The translations under genes were made by a program, and so were the position numbers. The notes under the pieces were generated by a model, which had not been told where the DNA came from, ran no database searches, and saw only the letters and a program-made list of their open reading frames with translations. Positions 9,059-16,797 of a DNA stretch of 64,000 nt are shown here, piece after piece. The stretch is taken from positions 248,001-312,000 of the forward strand of contig NZ_UXAU01000038.1 of assembly GCF_900609065.1 (NCBI RefSeq), written 5' to 3'. Each line of letters begins with the position of its first letter. Within the stretch, counting starts at the first letter, position 1. Origin of the DNA: Arthrobacter ulcerisalmonis. Its GTDB lineage: Bacteria > Actinomycetota > Actinomycetes > Actinomycetales > Micrococcaceae.

Positions 9059-10409
9059 GTCGGCCGGACCTACAGGGAGTACCAGTCACACAGTGGGTGC
9101 CAGCCACGAGTTCCGCGGCCTGCGCAGCACTGAACATCGCTTCACTGTTCCCCTTGACCACGCAGCCGCGGGTAGCGGAGCGTCGGGCAGCCAAGAGGCT
9201 GAGTCCATCACCGTGTTCGCCCGCGAATACGTGTCCACGGCACACTCCGCAGAGGCAGCTGCCGAGCTGCCCTGGCTGCTGTTCCTGCAGGGTGGACCCG
9301 GCGGTCGCGGAAACCGGCTCACCTCCTTGGGCGGCTGGAGCAAGGCTGCCGCCCAGGACTTCAGGATCCTCATGCTTGACCAGCGGGGCACCGGGCTCTC
9401 GGCGCCGATCGACCGCAGCACCCTCGCACGGCGCGGCGATGCAGCGGCCCAAGCCCGCTACCTGGAGCACTTTCGCGCCGATTCCATCGTGGCGGACGCC
9501 GAACTGATCCGCGGCGCGCTGGGTTCGCCGGCGTGGAGCATCTTCGGCCAAAGCTACGGCGGCTTCTGTGCGCTGACGTACCTGTCTTTTGCCCCGGAAG
9601 GAATCCGCGAGGTCCTCATCACCGGTGGCCTGGCACCCTTGTCAGCGCCTGCGGACGACGTCTACCGCGCCACCTTTCAGCGGGTGGAAACGCGTAACGC
9701 CGAGTACTTTGGCTGGTACCCGGAGGACCGGCACACCGTGGAGCGGATTGCCCAGCACCTCCGCAGCAACCCCACCGTGTTGCCGGACGGCAGCCCGCTC
9801 ACGGTGGAACGGTTCCAGATGGTGGGCTCCTTCCTGGGCGGGAACACCCGGATCAACGGGCTCCACTACCTGCTGGAGGACGCCTTTTCCACGGCCGACG
9901 ACGGCGGCATGCTGTCCGACGTGTTCCTCGAGCAGGTGCAGGGCCTGGTGAGCCGTAGGGCCAATCCGCTCTACGCCCTAGTGCATGAGTCCATCTACGG
10001 CCAAGGGAGTGCCACCGAGTGGGCTGCGTGGCGGGTGCTGGCAGAGTACCCGCAGTTCAGTCCGGACGCCGCTCCCCTGCTGCTCACCGGCGAGATGGTC
10101 TACCCGTGGTACTTCGAACAGGACCCTGCCCTCCTGCCGCTCCGGGAGGTGGCCGACCTGTTGGCGCAGAAGGCCGACTGGCAGCCGCTCTACAGCCTGG
10201 AGCAGTTGGCAGCCAATACGGTGCCGGCAGCAGCTGCGGTCTACGCCGATGACATCTATGTGGATCGGGAACTCTCCCTGGCCACTGCGGCGGCGGTGCG
10301 TGGCTTGCAGGCCTGGGAGACCAGCGACTTCCACCACGACGGCATCGCCGACGACGGTGAGGCCATCTTTGGCCGCCTGCTGGGAATGGTGCGCTCGGCA
10401 CAGGATTGA
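9039..10409 (+). CDS. Alpha/beta hydrolase, proline iminopeptidase family (S33)
   Basis: This 456-residue protein has the oxyanion motif LFLQGGPGGRGNR and MLDQRGTGLS, then the nucleophile elbow GQSYGGFC. This is the standard layout of prolyl aminopeptidases, which remove N-terminal proline from peptides. The catalytic His is likely in TSDFHHDGI near the C-terminus. A GGGAG ribosome site lies 8 bp before the ATG at 9039, inside the end of the GNAT gene. A strong hairpin terminator follows about 20 bp after the stop. Confidence 0.9.
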   Translation: MEPRVLESAGPTGSTSHTVGASHEFRGLRSTEHRFTVPLDHAAAGSGASGSQEAESITVFAREYVSTAHSAEAAAELPWLLFLQGGPGGRGNRLTSLGGWSKAAAQDFRILMLDQRGTGLSAPIDRSTLARRGDAAAQARYLEHFRADSIVADAELIRGALGSPAWSIFGQSYGGFCALTYLSFAPEGIREVLITGGLAPLSAPADDVYRATFQRVETRNAEYFGWYPEDRHTVERIAQHLRSNPTVLPDGSPLTVERFQMVGSFLGGNTRINGLHYLLEDAFSTADDGGMLSDVFLEQVQGLVSRRANPLYALVHESIYGQGSATEWAAWRVLAEYPQFSPDAAPLLLTGEMVYPWYFEQDPALLPLREVADLLAQKADWQPLYSLEQLAANTVPAAAAVYADDIYVDRELSLATAAAVRGLQAWETSDFHHDGIADDGEAIFGRLLGMVRSAQD

Positions 10410-10427
10410 GCGCCGCCGTCGTGCATT

Positions 10428-10478
10428 AAAAAAGCATCGATCCCTGCCACCCCCACGCGGCCGGGATCGATGCTTTTT
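10428..10478. terminator. Bidirectional rho-independent terminator
   Basis: A 5' arm AAAAAGCATCGATCCC (about 10429-10444) pairs with GGGATCGATGCTTTTT (10463-10478), giving an 11-bp GC/AT stem flanked by an A-run and a T-run. It sits between the convergent peptidase and terC genes, so it can end transcription from both strands. Confidence 0.9.
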
Positions 10479-10507
10479 AGGTTTCCTTGGATAAGGACGC
10501 TGAGAGG

Positions 10508-11536
10508 TTAGTCTGCGGCGTTGTGCGTCTTCCGCTCGTCGTCCACCAGGCGCTCGTCAATGTGTGCTTCCTTCGCCTTGGAGCTCAGCAAGCTGGCAAT
10601 CACGGCGACGATGATGGTCCCCACAATGACGGCGAGGGAAACGAAGGTGGGGATTTCCGGGGCCCATTCAATGTGCTGGCCGCCATTGATGAACGGAAGT
10701 TCGTTCACGTGCATGGCGTGCAGGACCAGCTTGACGCCGATGAACGCCAGGATGAAGGACAGGGCGTGCTTGAGGTAGATCAACCGGTTCATCAGTCCAC
10801 CGAGCAGGAAGTACAGCTGACGGAGACCCATCAGGGCAAACAGGTTGGCGGTGAAGACGATGAACGGGCTCTGCGTGAGTCCGAAGATCGCGGGGATGGA
10901 ATCCACGGCAAACAGCAGGTCGGTCAGGCCGATGGTGACGAAGACGATCAGCATCGGGGTGAAAACGCGCTTGCCGTTGACGGTGGTGCGCAGCTTGCCT
11001 TCGTCGAACTTCTCCGACATGGGGATGATCTTGCGGATCCGGGCGATGAGGGGGTTTTCCTTGTCCTCCTCGTCTTCGCCTTCATCCTGGGCCTGCTTCC
11101 AGGCTGTCCAGAGCAGGAAGGCGCCGAAGATGTAGAACACCCAGCTGAACTGTTCGATCACAATGGCGCCGAGGAGGATGAAGATGCCGCGCAGGATCAG
11201 GGCGATGATGATGCCCACCATCAGCACCTCTTGCTGATACTTCCGGGGAACGGAGAACCTGGCCATGATGATGATGAAGACAAAGAGGTTGTCGATGCTG
11301 AGGCTGTACTCAGTGACCCAGCCGGCCACGAATTGGCCACCATATTCTGGGCCGGTGAAGTAGAACATGGCGCCAGCAAAGACTAATGCCAGGCCAACAT
11401 AGAACGCCACCCACAGGCCAGCTTCCTTCATGGACGGCTCATGCGGGCGCCGCACAACAAGGAGGAGGTCTATCAGGAGGATCAGGCCGAGGACGACGAG
11501 GGAGCCGACCTCAAACCACACGGGTAGTTCGAGCAC
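10508..11536 (-). CDS. TerC/Alx-family integral membrane protein
   Basis: This is a 342-residue polytopic membrane protein with about eight to nine hydrophobic segments. It carries the family motifs EYSLSIDNLFVF and FAVDSIPAIFGLT, whose acidic residues lie in membrane helices. TerC/Alx proteins act in manganese efflux and tellurite or alkaline stress resistance. The frame stays open upstream to 11704, but homology starts at the GTG at 11536 (protein MLELPVWFEV), with AAAGG upstream. The 5' leader contains a probable yybP-ykoY riboswitch, supporting a manganese-related role. Confidence 0.88.
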   Translation of the reverse strand: MLELPVWFEVGSLVVLGLILLIDLLLVVRRPHEPSMKEAGLWVAFYVGLALVFAGAMFYFTGPEYGGQFVAGWVTEYSLSIDNLFVFIIIMARFSVPRKYQQEVLMVGIIIALILRGIFILLGAIVIEQFSWVFYIFGAFLLWTAWKQAQDEGEDEEDKENPLIARIRKIIPMSEKFDEGKLRTTVNGKRVFTPMLIVFVTIGLTDLLFAVDSIPAIFGLTQSPFIVFTANLFALMGLRQLYFLLGGLMNRLIYLKHALSFILAFIGVKLVLHAMHVNELPFINGGQHIEWAPEIPTFVSLAVIVGTIIVAVIASLLSSKAKEAHIDERLVDDERKTHNAAD

Positions 11537-11564
11537 AGGGAGGACCTTTCGAGGGTGCAAAGAA

Positions 11565-11700
11565 TCGAGATAAGTCTCTCCGGCGCGCCTGTGCACTTGG
11601 TGCTGATGTGGCGGCCCGCTACGCCCGGCAAGGCGACTATGCCTTACGTGTTGACGATCGTAGCGCTTGGGATACTCCCCTACGTGGGCCTCATCATATC
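11565..11700 (-). promoter_or_regulatory. Probable yybP-ykoY (Mn2+) riboswitch in the terC leader
   Basis: Read on the minus strand, the leader contains GGGGAGTA (11680-11673), a short stem region GCGCTAC, then CGTCAACACG (11656-11647) and, after about 70 nt, GAGACTTA (11578-11571). These match the conserved blocks of the yybP-ykoY RNA: GGGGAGUAGCC, CGUCAAUACG-like and AGACCUU. This riboswitch class controls TerC/Alx and MntP-type manganese exporters. A TATGAT -10-like hexamer lies just upstream (near 11692-11697). The helix P1 pairing was not fully resolved by eye. Confidence 0.65.
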
Positions 11701-11736
11701 GCACACTTTTCCGGCCTGCCCCTTACTCGCCGGTAC

Positions 11737-11750
11737 GTGACTTTCGGCCC
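11737..11750 (+). promoter_or_regulatory. DevR-type box upstream of universal stress gene
   Basis: GTGAC-TTTC-GGCCC is followed by TG. It lies 62 bp before the ATG at 11813. With the box centred near -43, transcription would start about 27 nt before the gene, leaving room for the AAAGGA ribosome site. Confidence 0.6.
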
Positions 11751-11812
11751 TGTCCTGCGACCACCTGGTGGACAAATCTAGGACCAGGAAACTATCAAAG
11801 GACACGACCAAC

Positions 11813-12313
11813 ATGCTCATGAAACACGGCTCACCCGTTAAAAGGATTATCGTCGGCGTGGACGGTTCGGCTTCATCGGTGGAGGCGCTTCGGCAGGCGC
11901 AACGCCTCGCTGTGCCATCAGGTGCAAAAATTCTGGCGACGACATACTGGGACTACCCTCAGATTCACGATGGGTACCTGGCCATGGGCATTGATGGCTT
12001 CGAGGAAAGCGCCAAAAATATTCTCACCGAAGCACTCCATGAGGCTTTTGGGTCTGATGTCCCTCGCAATGTAGTACCCAAGCTTGTCAGGTGTCATCCA
12101 CGCGAGGGTCTGATCGAAGCCACCCGGGATGCAGACATTCTTGTTGTTGGACGGCGAGGCCAAGGCGCGTTCGGCATTTTGCTCGGTTCCATCAGCTCAG
12201 CCTGCGTGGCCCACTCCCATTGTCCCGTTCTGGTCGTCCACGAATTACCAAAGCCCAGAGCTCATACGCAAGAAAAGGATGAGGCAGTCATTGAGCCAAG
12301 AAAGGATCTGTAG
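11813..12313 (+). CDS. Universal stress protein (UspA family), single domain
   Basis: This 166-residue protein has the UspA start RIIVGVDGS and the ATP-loop motif GRRGQGAFGILLGS near the C-terminus, followed by CPVLVVHE. ATP-binding UspA proteins of this type are induced by hypoxia and stationary phase in actinobacteria. It has a roughly 15-residue hydrophilic C-terminal tail. The start is the ATG at 11813, preceded by AAAGGA at about 10 bp; an in-frame GTG at 11768 has no ribosome site. A DevR-type box lies upstream. It is closely similar in layout to the other single-domain Usp at 29617. Confidence 0.9.
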   Translation: MLMKHGSPVKRIIVGVDGSASSVEALRQAQRLAVPSGAKILATTYWDYPQIHDGYLAMGIDGFEESAKNILTEALHEAFGSDVPRNVVPKLVRCHPREGLIEATRDADILVVGRRGQGAFGILLGSISSACVAHSHCPVLVVHELPKPRAHTQEKDEAVIEPRKDL

Positions 12314-12368
12314 CGGCGATCCACTCTTGTGCTGACTCGGGGACTTGCCTGCCTATAGCCTCCCTGGA

Positions 12369-13043
12369 CTACGGTAGGGTCGTTCGGATTTCCAGCTGGT
12401 TTTCGACCGACGTGACGTGCGGGGAAGACCACGTTGCGGCTTCAACCAGGTGCTTTTCAGACCACGACCGCACGTGCCCGGTCAGGACAGCTTTGGTCTC
12501 TCTGACAGAGACGCTGATGTGATTGGCATCAAGCTGCGCGTGACGAACCAGTGCTTCCCTGATGCGCTCCTCGGCATCAGCTGCTGAGGGCCGCGGTGTC
12601 AACGTGAGCATGTTGTTGACCGCGTAAATCCCCCGCAAGTACTGCACGGCATAGGAGGCAGCCTGTCGTTGGAAGTCCCAGGCGACCTCCCCGGTAAGGA
12701 GTACGGTGTGCTCCCTTACCTCGGCTTTGACCGTATCGGGAACATTCGTCGCCCACGACAATGCAGCTGCTACCGCTTTCGCCATGTCAGCTTCGCTGCA
12801 AGTCTCGCCCTTCTGGTCCACGAGCAAATGGTCAACGACGGTTGAGACCCCACGGACACGAAAGGTTGCATCTTTTACGGCCGCTGCTCCTGCGATGTCA
12901 TCGACATGGCCGGACAGGGTCACAACGCCCGCGTTTACCGCGACTCCAATGGCAGCAGCATCGACGTCTGCAGCCCACGTGAGCTCGTCGAGAACTGTGG
13001 TTTGTACATCGTGATCGCTGAGTGGTTCATGTGTAGCCGTCAT
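12369..13043 (-). CDS. Triple BON-domain protein
   Basis: This 224-residue protein has three BON repeats, at about 10-75, 85-145 and 155-220. Each contains the core GxVxLxGxV pattern (GVVTLSGHV, HTVLLTGEV, KAVLTGHV). BON domains bind membranes or phospholipids and occur in osmotic-stress proteins such as OsmY. There is no signal peptide, so it is probably cytoplasmic or peripherally membrane-bound. The chosen start is MTATHEPLSD at 13043; the frame is open to 13085. A DevR-like box lies 74 bp upstream. It is convergent with the Usp gene at 11813. Confidence 0.85.
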   Translation of the reverse strand: MTATHEPLSDHDVQTTVLDELTWAADVDAAAIGVAVNAGVVTLSGHVDDIAGAAAVKDATFRVRGVSTVVDHLLVDQKGETCSEADMAKAVAAALSWATNVPDTVKAEVREHTVLLTGEVAWDFQRQAASYAVQYLRGIYAVNNMLTLTPRPSAADAEERIREALVRHAQLDANHISVSVRETKAVLTGHVRSWSEKHLVEAATWSSPHVTSVENQLEIRTTLP

Positions 13044-13117
13044 GACAGATCCCGTTCCCTTATGCGCATCGGAATACGCGCCCACTTCAGACTGAAGGGC
13101 CAGGCGCCGAATTTCCA

Positions 13118-13131
13118 GAGCCCTTGGTCCC
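13118..13131 (-). promoter_or_regulatory. DevR-type box upstream of BON gene
   Basis: On the minus strand the sequence is GGGAC-CAAG-GGCTC preceded by TA. The left arm is perfect and the right arm has one change from GGCCC. It is 74 bp upstream of the BON start. Confidence 0.45.
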
Positions 13132-13238
13132 TACCGCTGGCTGCTTCACCAGGGTGTTTTTTCTCTATCAGGGCCCCTGTCGAGTAGATGCTTTCCAGCA
13201 AACCAAATTGAAGGAGCCCGCGCGCTCGTTAGGAGCGG

Positions 13239-13252
13239 AGGCCGTTTGGCCC
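13239..13252 (+). promoter_or_regulatory. DevR-type box upstream of unknown gene at 13353
   Basis: AGGCC-GTTT-GGCCC is followed by TAG. The right arm is perfect. It is 100 bp upstream of the ATG, farther away than the other boxes in the island. Confidence 0.45.
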
Positions 13253-13352
13253 TAGTCCACCACGCCTAAACCGGGAATCCTAGAAAAACCAACCTGCGGG
13301 TCGCGGTGCAGCCTCTTCACCCCCGGCCCACGACTGCCCTCAAGGAGAGTTT

Positions 13353-13832
13353 ATGAATTCCGAAGTATCAGGCTCCGAACACTACATGCAGCGTCTGAAA
13401 GCTTTAGGCGGCTCGGAAAATGATGTCACTGAACCCCACTACCTGCTTACCCAAAACGACACCGTAGAAAGCGTGGTCTCCCACCTCGTTATGGAACAAC
13501 GAGCCCGGGGGCGTGGTGCTACAGACCCGGCCATCTTGCATGCAGCAGCAGAATTCTTGATCAGCAGAAGAAATGAACACGCATCCGGCCACGGTCCAGC
13601 GGCTTTGCAGCAAGGCCACTACCAGTTAGATATACATTGTGGCGGCGCTGGCACCACCCGAGAGAGTATTCCTGTGAAGGACTTAGCCGATGCCAAGGTT
13701 TGGGCCCAAAAACGCATCGAAGCGCACGGGGCGATTTTTGGAGCCATCTACTTTCCGGCAGGTCACGAAAATCAGCCTGGAATGGGAGCTCTCGTCTCGA
13801 GTTTTGACCGGTCCGTGGGCTGGTACCGGTAG
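13353..13832 (+). CDS. Unknown protein of the stress island
   Basis: This 159-residue soluble protein has no recognised domain. It is real by its start: AAGGAGA lies 5 bp before the ATG, and codon use resembles its neighbours. It has no signal peptide or membrane segment. The N-terminal half is acidic and His-rich; the C-terminal half (about 90-159) looks like a compact alpha/beta unit. It lies between two DevR-box genes and has its own weak box, so a regulon member of unknown function is the best description. Confidence 0.75.
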   Translation: MNSEVSGSEHYMQRLKALGGSENDVTEPHYLLTQNDTVESVVSHLVMEQRARGRGATDPAILHAAAEFLISRRNEHASGHGPAALQQGHYQLDIHCGGAGTTRESIPVKDLADAKVWAQKRIEAHGAIFGAIYFPAGHENQPGMGALVSSFDRSVGWYR

Positions 13833-13872
13833 GAGCAGACGGCCGTGCCTCCAAGCCTTGACGTTGCCTTTA

Positions 13873-14352
13873 CTATGAGGGGTCCACGTTTCCGCGGGAG
13901 GCCGCCGGGTCCAACGGCAGCCACCACTTCGAAGGAGGGTCAGGGGCGAACCGCCGTCCGCTGATCTCCAACGGCGTCACGCGCACCAGAATGTCCTTGG
14001 CACCAGGCTGCCACGGTGACAAGTCGGTGCTCGCAGCTTCCTGGATTTCTTCGGGCATGGTTACGAACTCTGGGTTGCCTTTGATGATGACGCTCCAGGC
14101 GATGGTCCCATAACGGTTGAAACCGTCGGCCTCCAACGCAATCACTCCTCTTTCCGAGAGTGCCGAGTATTTTGTTCCCGGCCCGGTCCTGAACAGGATC
14201 GTGCCAAAATTGGGGACGTAGTTCACTGGGAAGATCTCCGGAACATCACCGTTGATTAACGCAATCCTGCAGGTTGATGTTGATTCGAGGTATTTCCAGC
14301 AGTCGTGAACACTGAGTTCGGTGGTGTCTTGGTCTGTTGATGTTTTCGCCAT
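13873..14352 (-). CDS. PNPOx-like FMN-binding split-barrel protein (copy 1)
   Basis: This 159-residue protein of the pyridoxamine-5'-phosphate-oxidase-like split-barrel fold has the family motifs CWKYLESTSTCRIALI, PEIFPVNYV, LFRTGPGTKY, WSVIIKG and PLEISGRRF. Such proteins bind FMN, F420 or heme and often reduce small substrates or sense redox state. The start is MAKTSTDQD at 14352 rather than the longer frame to 14409, because a DevR box occupies 14389-14402. There is no ribosome site directly before the ATG, but TAGGCT lies 8 bp upstream, so the mRNA may be leaderless. Confidence 0.87.
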   Translation of the reverse strand: MAKTSTDQDTTELSVHDCWKYLESTSTCRIALINGDVPEIFPVNYVPNFGTILFRTGPGTKYSALSERGVIALEADGFNRYGTIAWSVIIKGNPEFVTMPEEIQEAASTDLSPWQPGAKDILVRVTPLEISGRRFAPDPPSKWWLPLDPAASRGNVDPS

Positions 14353-14388
14353 GCGGCCGAGCCTAGTGCCTCCTATCCCACCGATATA

Positions 14389-14402
14389 GGGCAGAAAGTC
14401 CC
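14389..14402 (-). promoter_or_regulatory. DevR-type box upstream of PNPOx copy 1
   Basis: On the minus strand the sequence is GGGAC-TTTC-TGCCC followed by TATA. It is 36 bp from the ATG at 14352, which places its centre near -43 if transcription starts at the ATG. Confidence 0.65.
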
Positions 14403-14418
14403 TCCCCACATCACCCGC

Positions 14419-16104
14419 TCAGGAGTCCTGGCCCGGCAGGGGAAAGATTGCAGCGACCCGTGTTCCTTCACCGAGTTTGGACGAAATGATCAGCGATCCG
14501 TGGCGGCCTTCGACCCTGCGGCGCATATTGAGTAGCCCGCTGTGATTGCGTACCTGGTTGAAGCCGGTTCCGTCATCCGTGATTCGAAATTCGACTTCTT
14601 TGGCGCGAACCAAGACTTCGACAGAAACTGCGGATGCGTTCGCATGCCGGACCGAGTTGGAGAGTGCTTCCCGGATGATCGTTTTGCCTTCTTTTGCGGT
14701 GACGCTATCCACCTTGCTGTCAATGGGTCCGGAGAACTGGACGGTCTGGCGAAGGTCTGTTCCTTCGCAGGCCGCGCGAACCAGTCCTAGGATTCGAGTA
14801 CTGAGTGCAGGCTGGCTCGGGGGCGCCGCATGCAGCGAATAGATGGTGTCCCGCAGGTCTTTAATGGTCGCGTCCAGTTCTGCCGTTACGGAGGAGATGC
14901 GGGACAACGGTTCATCCCCGGTGACAAACTTCCGCAGGCTCTGGATGCTGAGACCGGCGGCGAAGACGCGTTGGATTACCAGGTCATGCAGGTCCCGTGC
15001 GATCCGGTCCCTATCGCCAAAAATTGCGTCCTGCTCTCGCTGGATGTGGAGCTGTGTGAGTTCCAGTGCCAAGGAGACATGCGCGGCGAAAGTGGCGACC
15101 ATCTCCTGGTCGAACTGTGAGAACACTGCCCGGTCGCGGGCACGTGCGATGACCAAGAACCTTGAGTGGTTTCCACGGCTCGTGATCCTGGTGCAGAGGG
15201 CTGCACCTACGGATTCCATTTCTCGTGGCGAGAAGACGCTGGCCAGTTGTTCGCCGATGAGGACGCTGGTACTGCCGAAGCCGGATGTTAGCTCGTGAAG
15301 GGTGGCACCGCTGCCGAGGTGGGCACCGTTGAGGGCTTCGTGCCCAGATCCCAGGGCGACCTCGCAATACAGCTCATCCCCGGAACTGAGTTTGGTCATG
15401 ACCAGCACTGCGTCGGCCTGTGATGCCGCCAAGGCGTAGTCGGCGAGGATTTCCACGTCACTGCGCACAGGGCTTTCTGATTCGTTCAGTAAGGCGCGCA
15501 CGGCCTGCTGGCCCTTCTCCAACCAGCGGGAGCGGTGGGTTTCGTTCTCAAAGAGCCGCATGTTCTCGATTGCCACTCCAGCGGCCGCAGCCAGGGCTAC
15601 CACCAAATCCTGATCTTCTTGAGTGAATTCCCCTGATCCCGACTTCTCTGTCAGATAGAGGTTCCCGAAGATGGTGTCACGCACCTTGATGGGAACCCCG
15701 AGAAAGGACGTCATTTGCGGGTGGTGGTCCGGGAAACCAACCGCCGTTGAGTGTTCGCGAAGATCCTTAAGGCGCATGGGCCAGGGGTCAGTGGTGTGGG
15801 ACCCCAAGACGCCGTGGCCTACGGGGAGCTTGCCGATCTTCCGGGCATCATCATCGTCGAGGCCCACGGTGATGAACTGCGAAAGTTTGTGGTCGCTTCC
15901 CATCACACCCAGGGCGCCGAATCGGGCTTTTGCCAGTTTGCAGGCTGCCTCAAGTACTCGTTCCAGCACCGCGTCCAGGCCGGCGTTTTCGGCGATAGCG
16001 GCGAAACCCGAAAGCAGGTGATCAATTCCTCTAACATCACTCTCTTGCGAGCTTGAGAGGTCGTTTCCTCTTGAGTGGCCTGTGTTGTTCCACGCTGCTC
16101 CCAT
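14419..16104 (-). CDS. devS: DevS/DosS-like heme-GAF sensor histidine kinase
   Basis: This 561-residue cytoplasmic kinase has two GAF domains (about 35-180 and 205-350), a HisKA_3 dimerisation domain with RDLHD phospho-acceptor (near residue 370) and an HATPase domain ending GTRVAAIFPL. GAF-A closely follows mycobacterial DosS: FPDHHPQM supplies a His at residue 128 and NLYLTEK a Tyr at 150. That equals the 22-residue spacing of heme ligand H149 and distal Y171 in DosS. Sensing of O2, NO or CO, or redox, is therefore expected. The ATG at 16104 has GGGGCGG upstream; a GTG at 16164 would add 20 residues. The likely partner is the DevR-like regulator at 16798. Confidence 0.88.
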   Translation of the reverse strand: MGAAWNNTGHSRGNDLSSSQESDVRGIDHLLSGFAAIAENAGLDAVLERVLEAACKLAKARFGALGVMGSDHKLSQFITVGLDDDDARKIGKLPVGHGVLGSHTTDPWPMRLKDLREHSTAVGFPDHHPQMTSFLGVPIKVRDTIFGNLYLTEKSGSGEFTQEDQDLVVALAAAAGVAIENMRLFENETHRSRWLEKGQQAVRALLNESESPVRSDVEILADYALAASQADAVLVMTKLSSGDELYCEVALGSGHEALNGAHLGSGATLHELTSGFGSTSVLIGEQLASVFSPREMESVGAALCTRITSRGNHSRFLVIARARDRAVFSQFDQEMVATFAAHVSLALELTQLHIQREQDAIFGDRDRIARDLHDLVIQRVFAAGLSIQSLRKFVTGDEPLSRISSVTAELDATIKDLRDTIYSLHAAPPSQPALSTRILGLVRAACEGTDLRQTVQFSGPIDSKVDSVTAKEGKTIIREALSNSVRHANASAVSVEVLVRAKEVEFRITDDGTGFNQVRNHSGLLNMRRRVEGRHGSLIISSKLGEGTRVAAIFPLPGQDS

Positions 16105-16217
16105 GGATTCCGCCCCACGTAGTGTTTCCCGGTTGCGAGCTCTGCCATGTTTCACGGTAAGCACATCACTCTACCTCCGCGGTTGGATGACCCCGCACCC
16201 TTCCGTCGGTTATGCCC

Positions 16218-16231
16218 CCGACTGTCGGCCC
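16218..16231. promoter_or_regulatory. DevR-type box upstream of the sensor kinase
   Basis: CCGAC-TGTC-GGCCC is followed by TGG. The right arm is perfect. A second, tighter palindrome GGGC-TTC-GTCCC follows at about 16233-16244. It could serve the kinase gene (minus strand), suggesting autoregulation. It is 53 bp from the GTG at 16164 and 113 bp from the ATG at 16104. Confidence 0.5.
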
Positions 16232-16262
16232 TGGGCTTCGTCCCTGTCACCGGTAGTACCTA

Positions 16263-16733
16263 CTACTCGGCGCCTGCGCGCGTCGCACTGTCAAGTGGCG
16301 GCTGCCAGGCGGCAAGGCCAGCCACGGAAAACAGTCTGCCAGTGATGGTTTCTGGAGTGACACGGACAAAGCGTTCCTTTGTCCCGTTTTCCCAAGGGTG
16401 GAGGGGCAGGAAAACGGTGTCCAGCAAGTCGTCGGTCCGGCTGATCGCCACAGCCCTTCCTTTGACGATGACGCTCCAGGCGGCAGCACCAGCGTTGGTG
16501 GTTCCATCGGCCTCGAAAGCGACCTCTCCGCCATCGGCCAGAGCGAGCAGTTTGCGTCCGTTGGCCGTCCTGAAAACCATGCTGCCATGATCCACGACGA
16601 AGTTCACAGGGTAGATCTCGGGTTTCCCGTTGAGAACAAAAGCGAGCCGACCGACGGTTGCTTCCCTCAAGAAGCCCCAGCAGCGGTCGGCGGTGAGGAC
16701 TTGTGTTCCTGATACAGGGGGCTGGTTTATCAT
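16263..16733 (-). CDS. PNPOx-like FMN-binding split-barrel protein (copy 2)
   Basis: This 156-residue protein has the split-barrel family motifs CWGFLREATVGRLAFV, PEIYPVNFV, VFRTANGRKL, WSVIVKG and PETITGRLF. It is paralogous to the other four PNPOx-like proteins of the island, with the same order of motifs and no extra domains. It sits between the DevS-like kinase and the DevR-like regulator. The ATG at 16733 lacks a Shine-Dalgarno sequence and lies 35 bp from a DevR box, again suggesting a leaderless mRNA. Confidence 0.87.
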   Translation of the reverse strand: MINQPPVSGTQVLTADRCWGFLREATVGRLAFVLNGKPEIYPVNFVVDHGSMVFRTANGRKLLALADGGEVAFEADGTTNAGAAAWSVIVKGRAVAISRTDDLLDTVFLPLHPWENGTKERFVRVTPETITGRLFSVAGLAAWQPPLDSATRAGAE

Positions 16734-16768
16734 AACGCCATGATGTGCGCTGGGAAGCTGGCTGCACA

Positions 16769-16782
16769 GGGCCCTTAGCCCC
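16769..16782 (-). promoter_or_regulatory. DevR-type box upstream of PNPOx copy 2
   Basis: On the minus strand the sequence is GGGGC-TAAG-GGCCC followed by TG. It lies 35 bp from the ATG at 16733, and no ribosome site occurs between them. Confidence 0.6.
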
Positions 16783-16797
16783 TGAATTGGACTGACG

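Larger units (their letters stand above)
13044..13352. other. 309-bp divergent intergenic region with two DevR-like boxes
   Basis: This is the promoter region between the BON gene (minus) and an unknown gene (plus). It holds one DevR-like box oriented for each gene (cores 13118-13131 and 13239-13252). No ORF with a convincing ribosome site and no RNA gene were seen here. Confidence 0.6.

Noticed and set aside
10487..11386. 299-codon open frame opposite terC
   Set aside because: The product is very acidic low-complexity sequence produced by reading the hydrophobic terC gene in reverse.
12338..12355. GGGAC-TTGC-CTGCC element resembling half a DevR box
   Set aside because: It lies between the 3' ends of two convergent genes, so it cannot drive either, and its right arm does not match.
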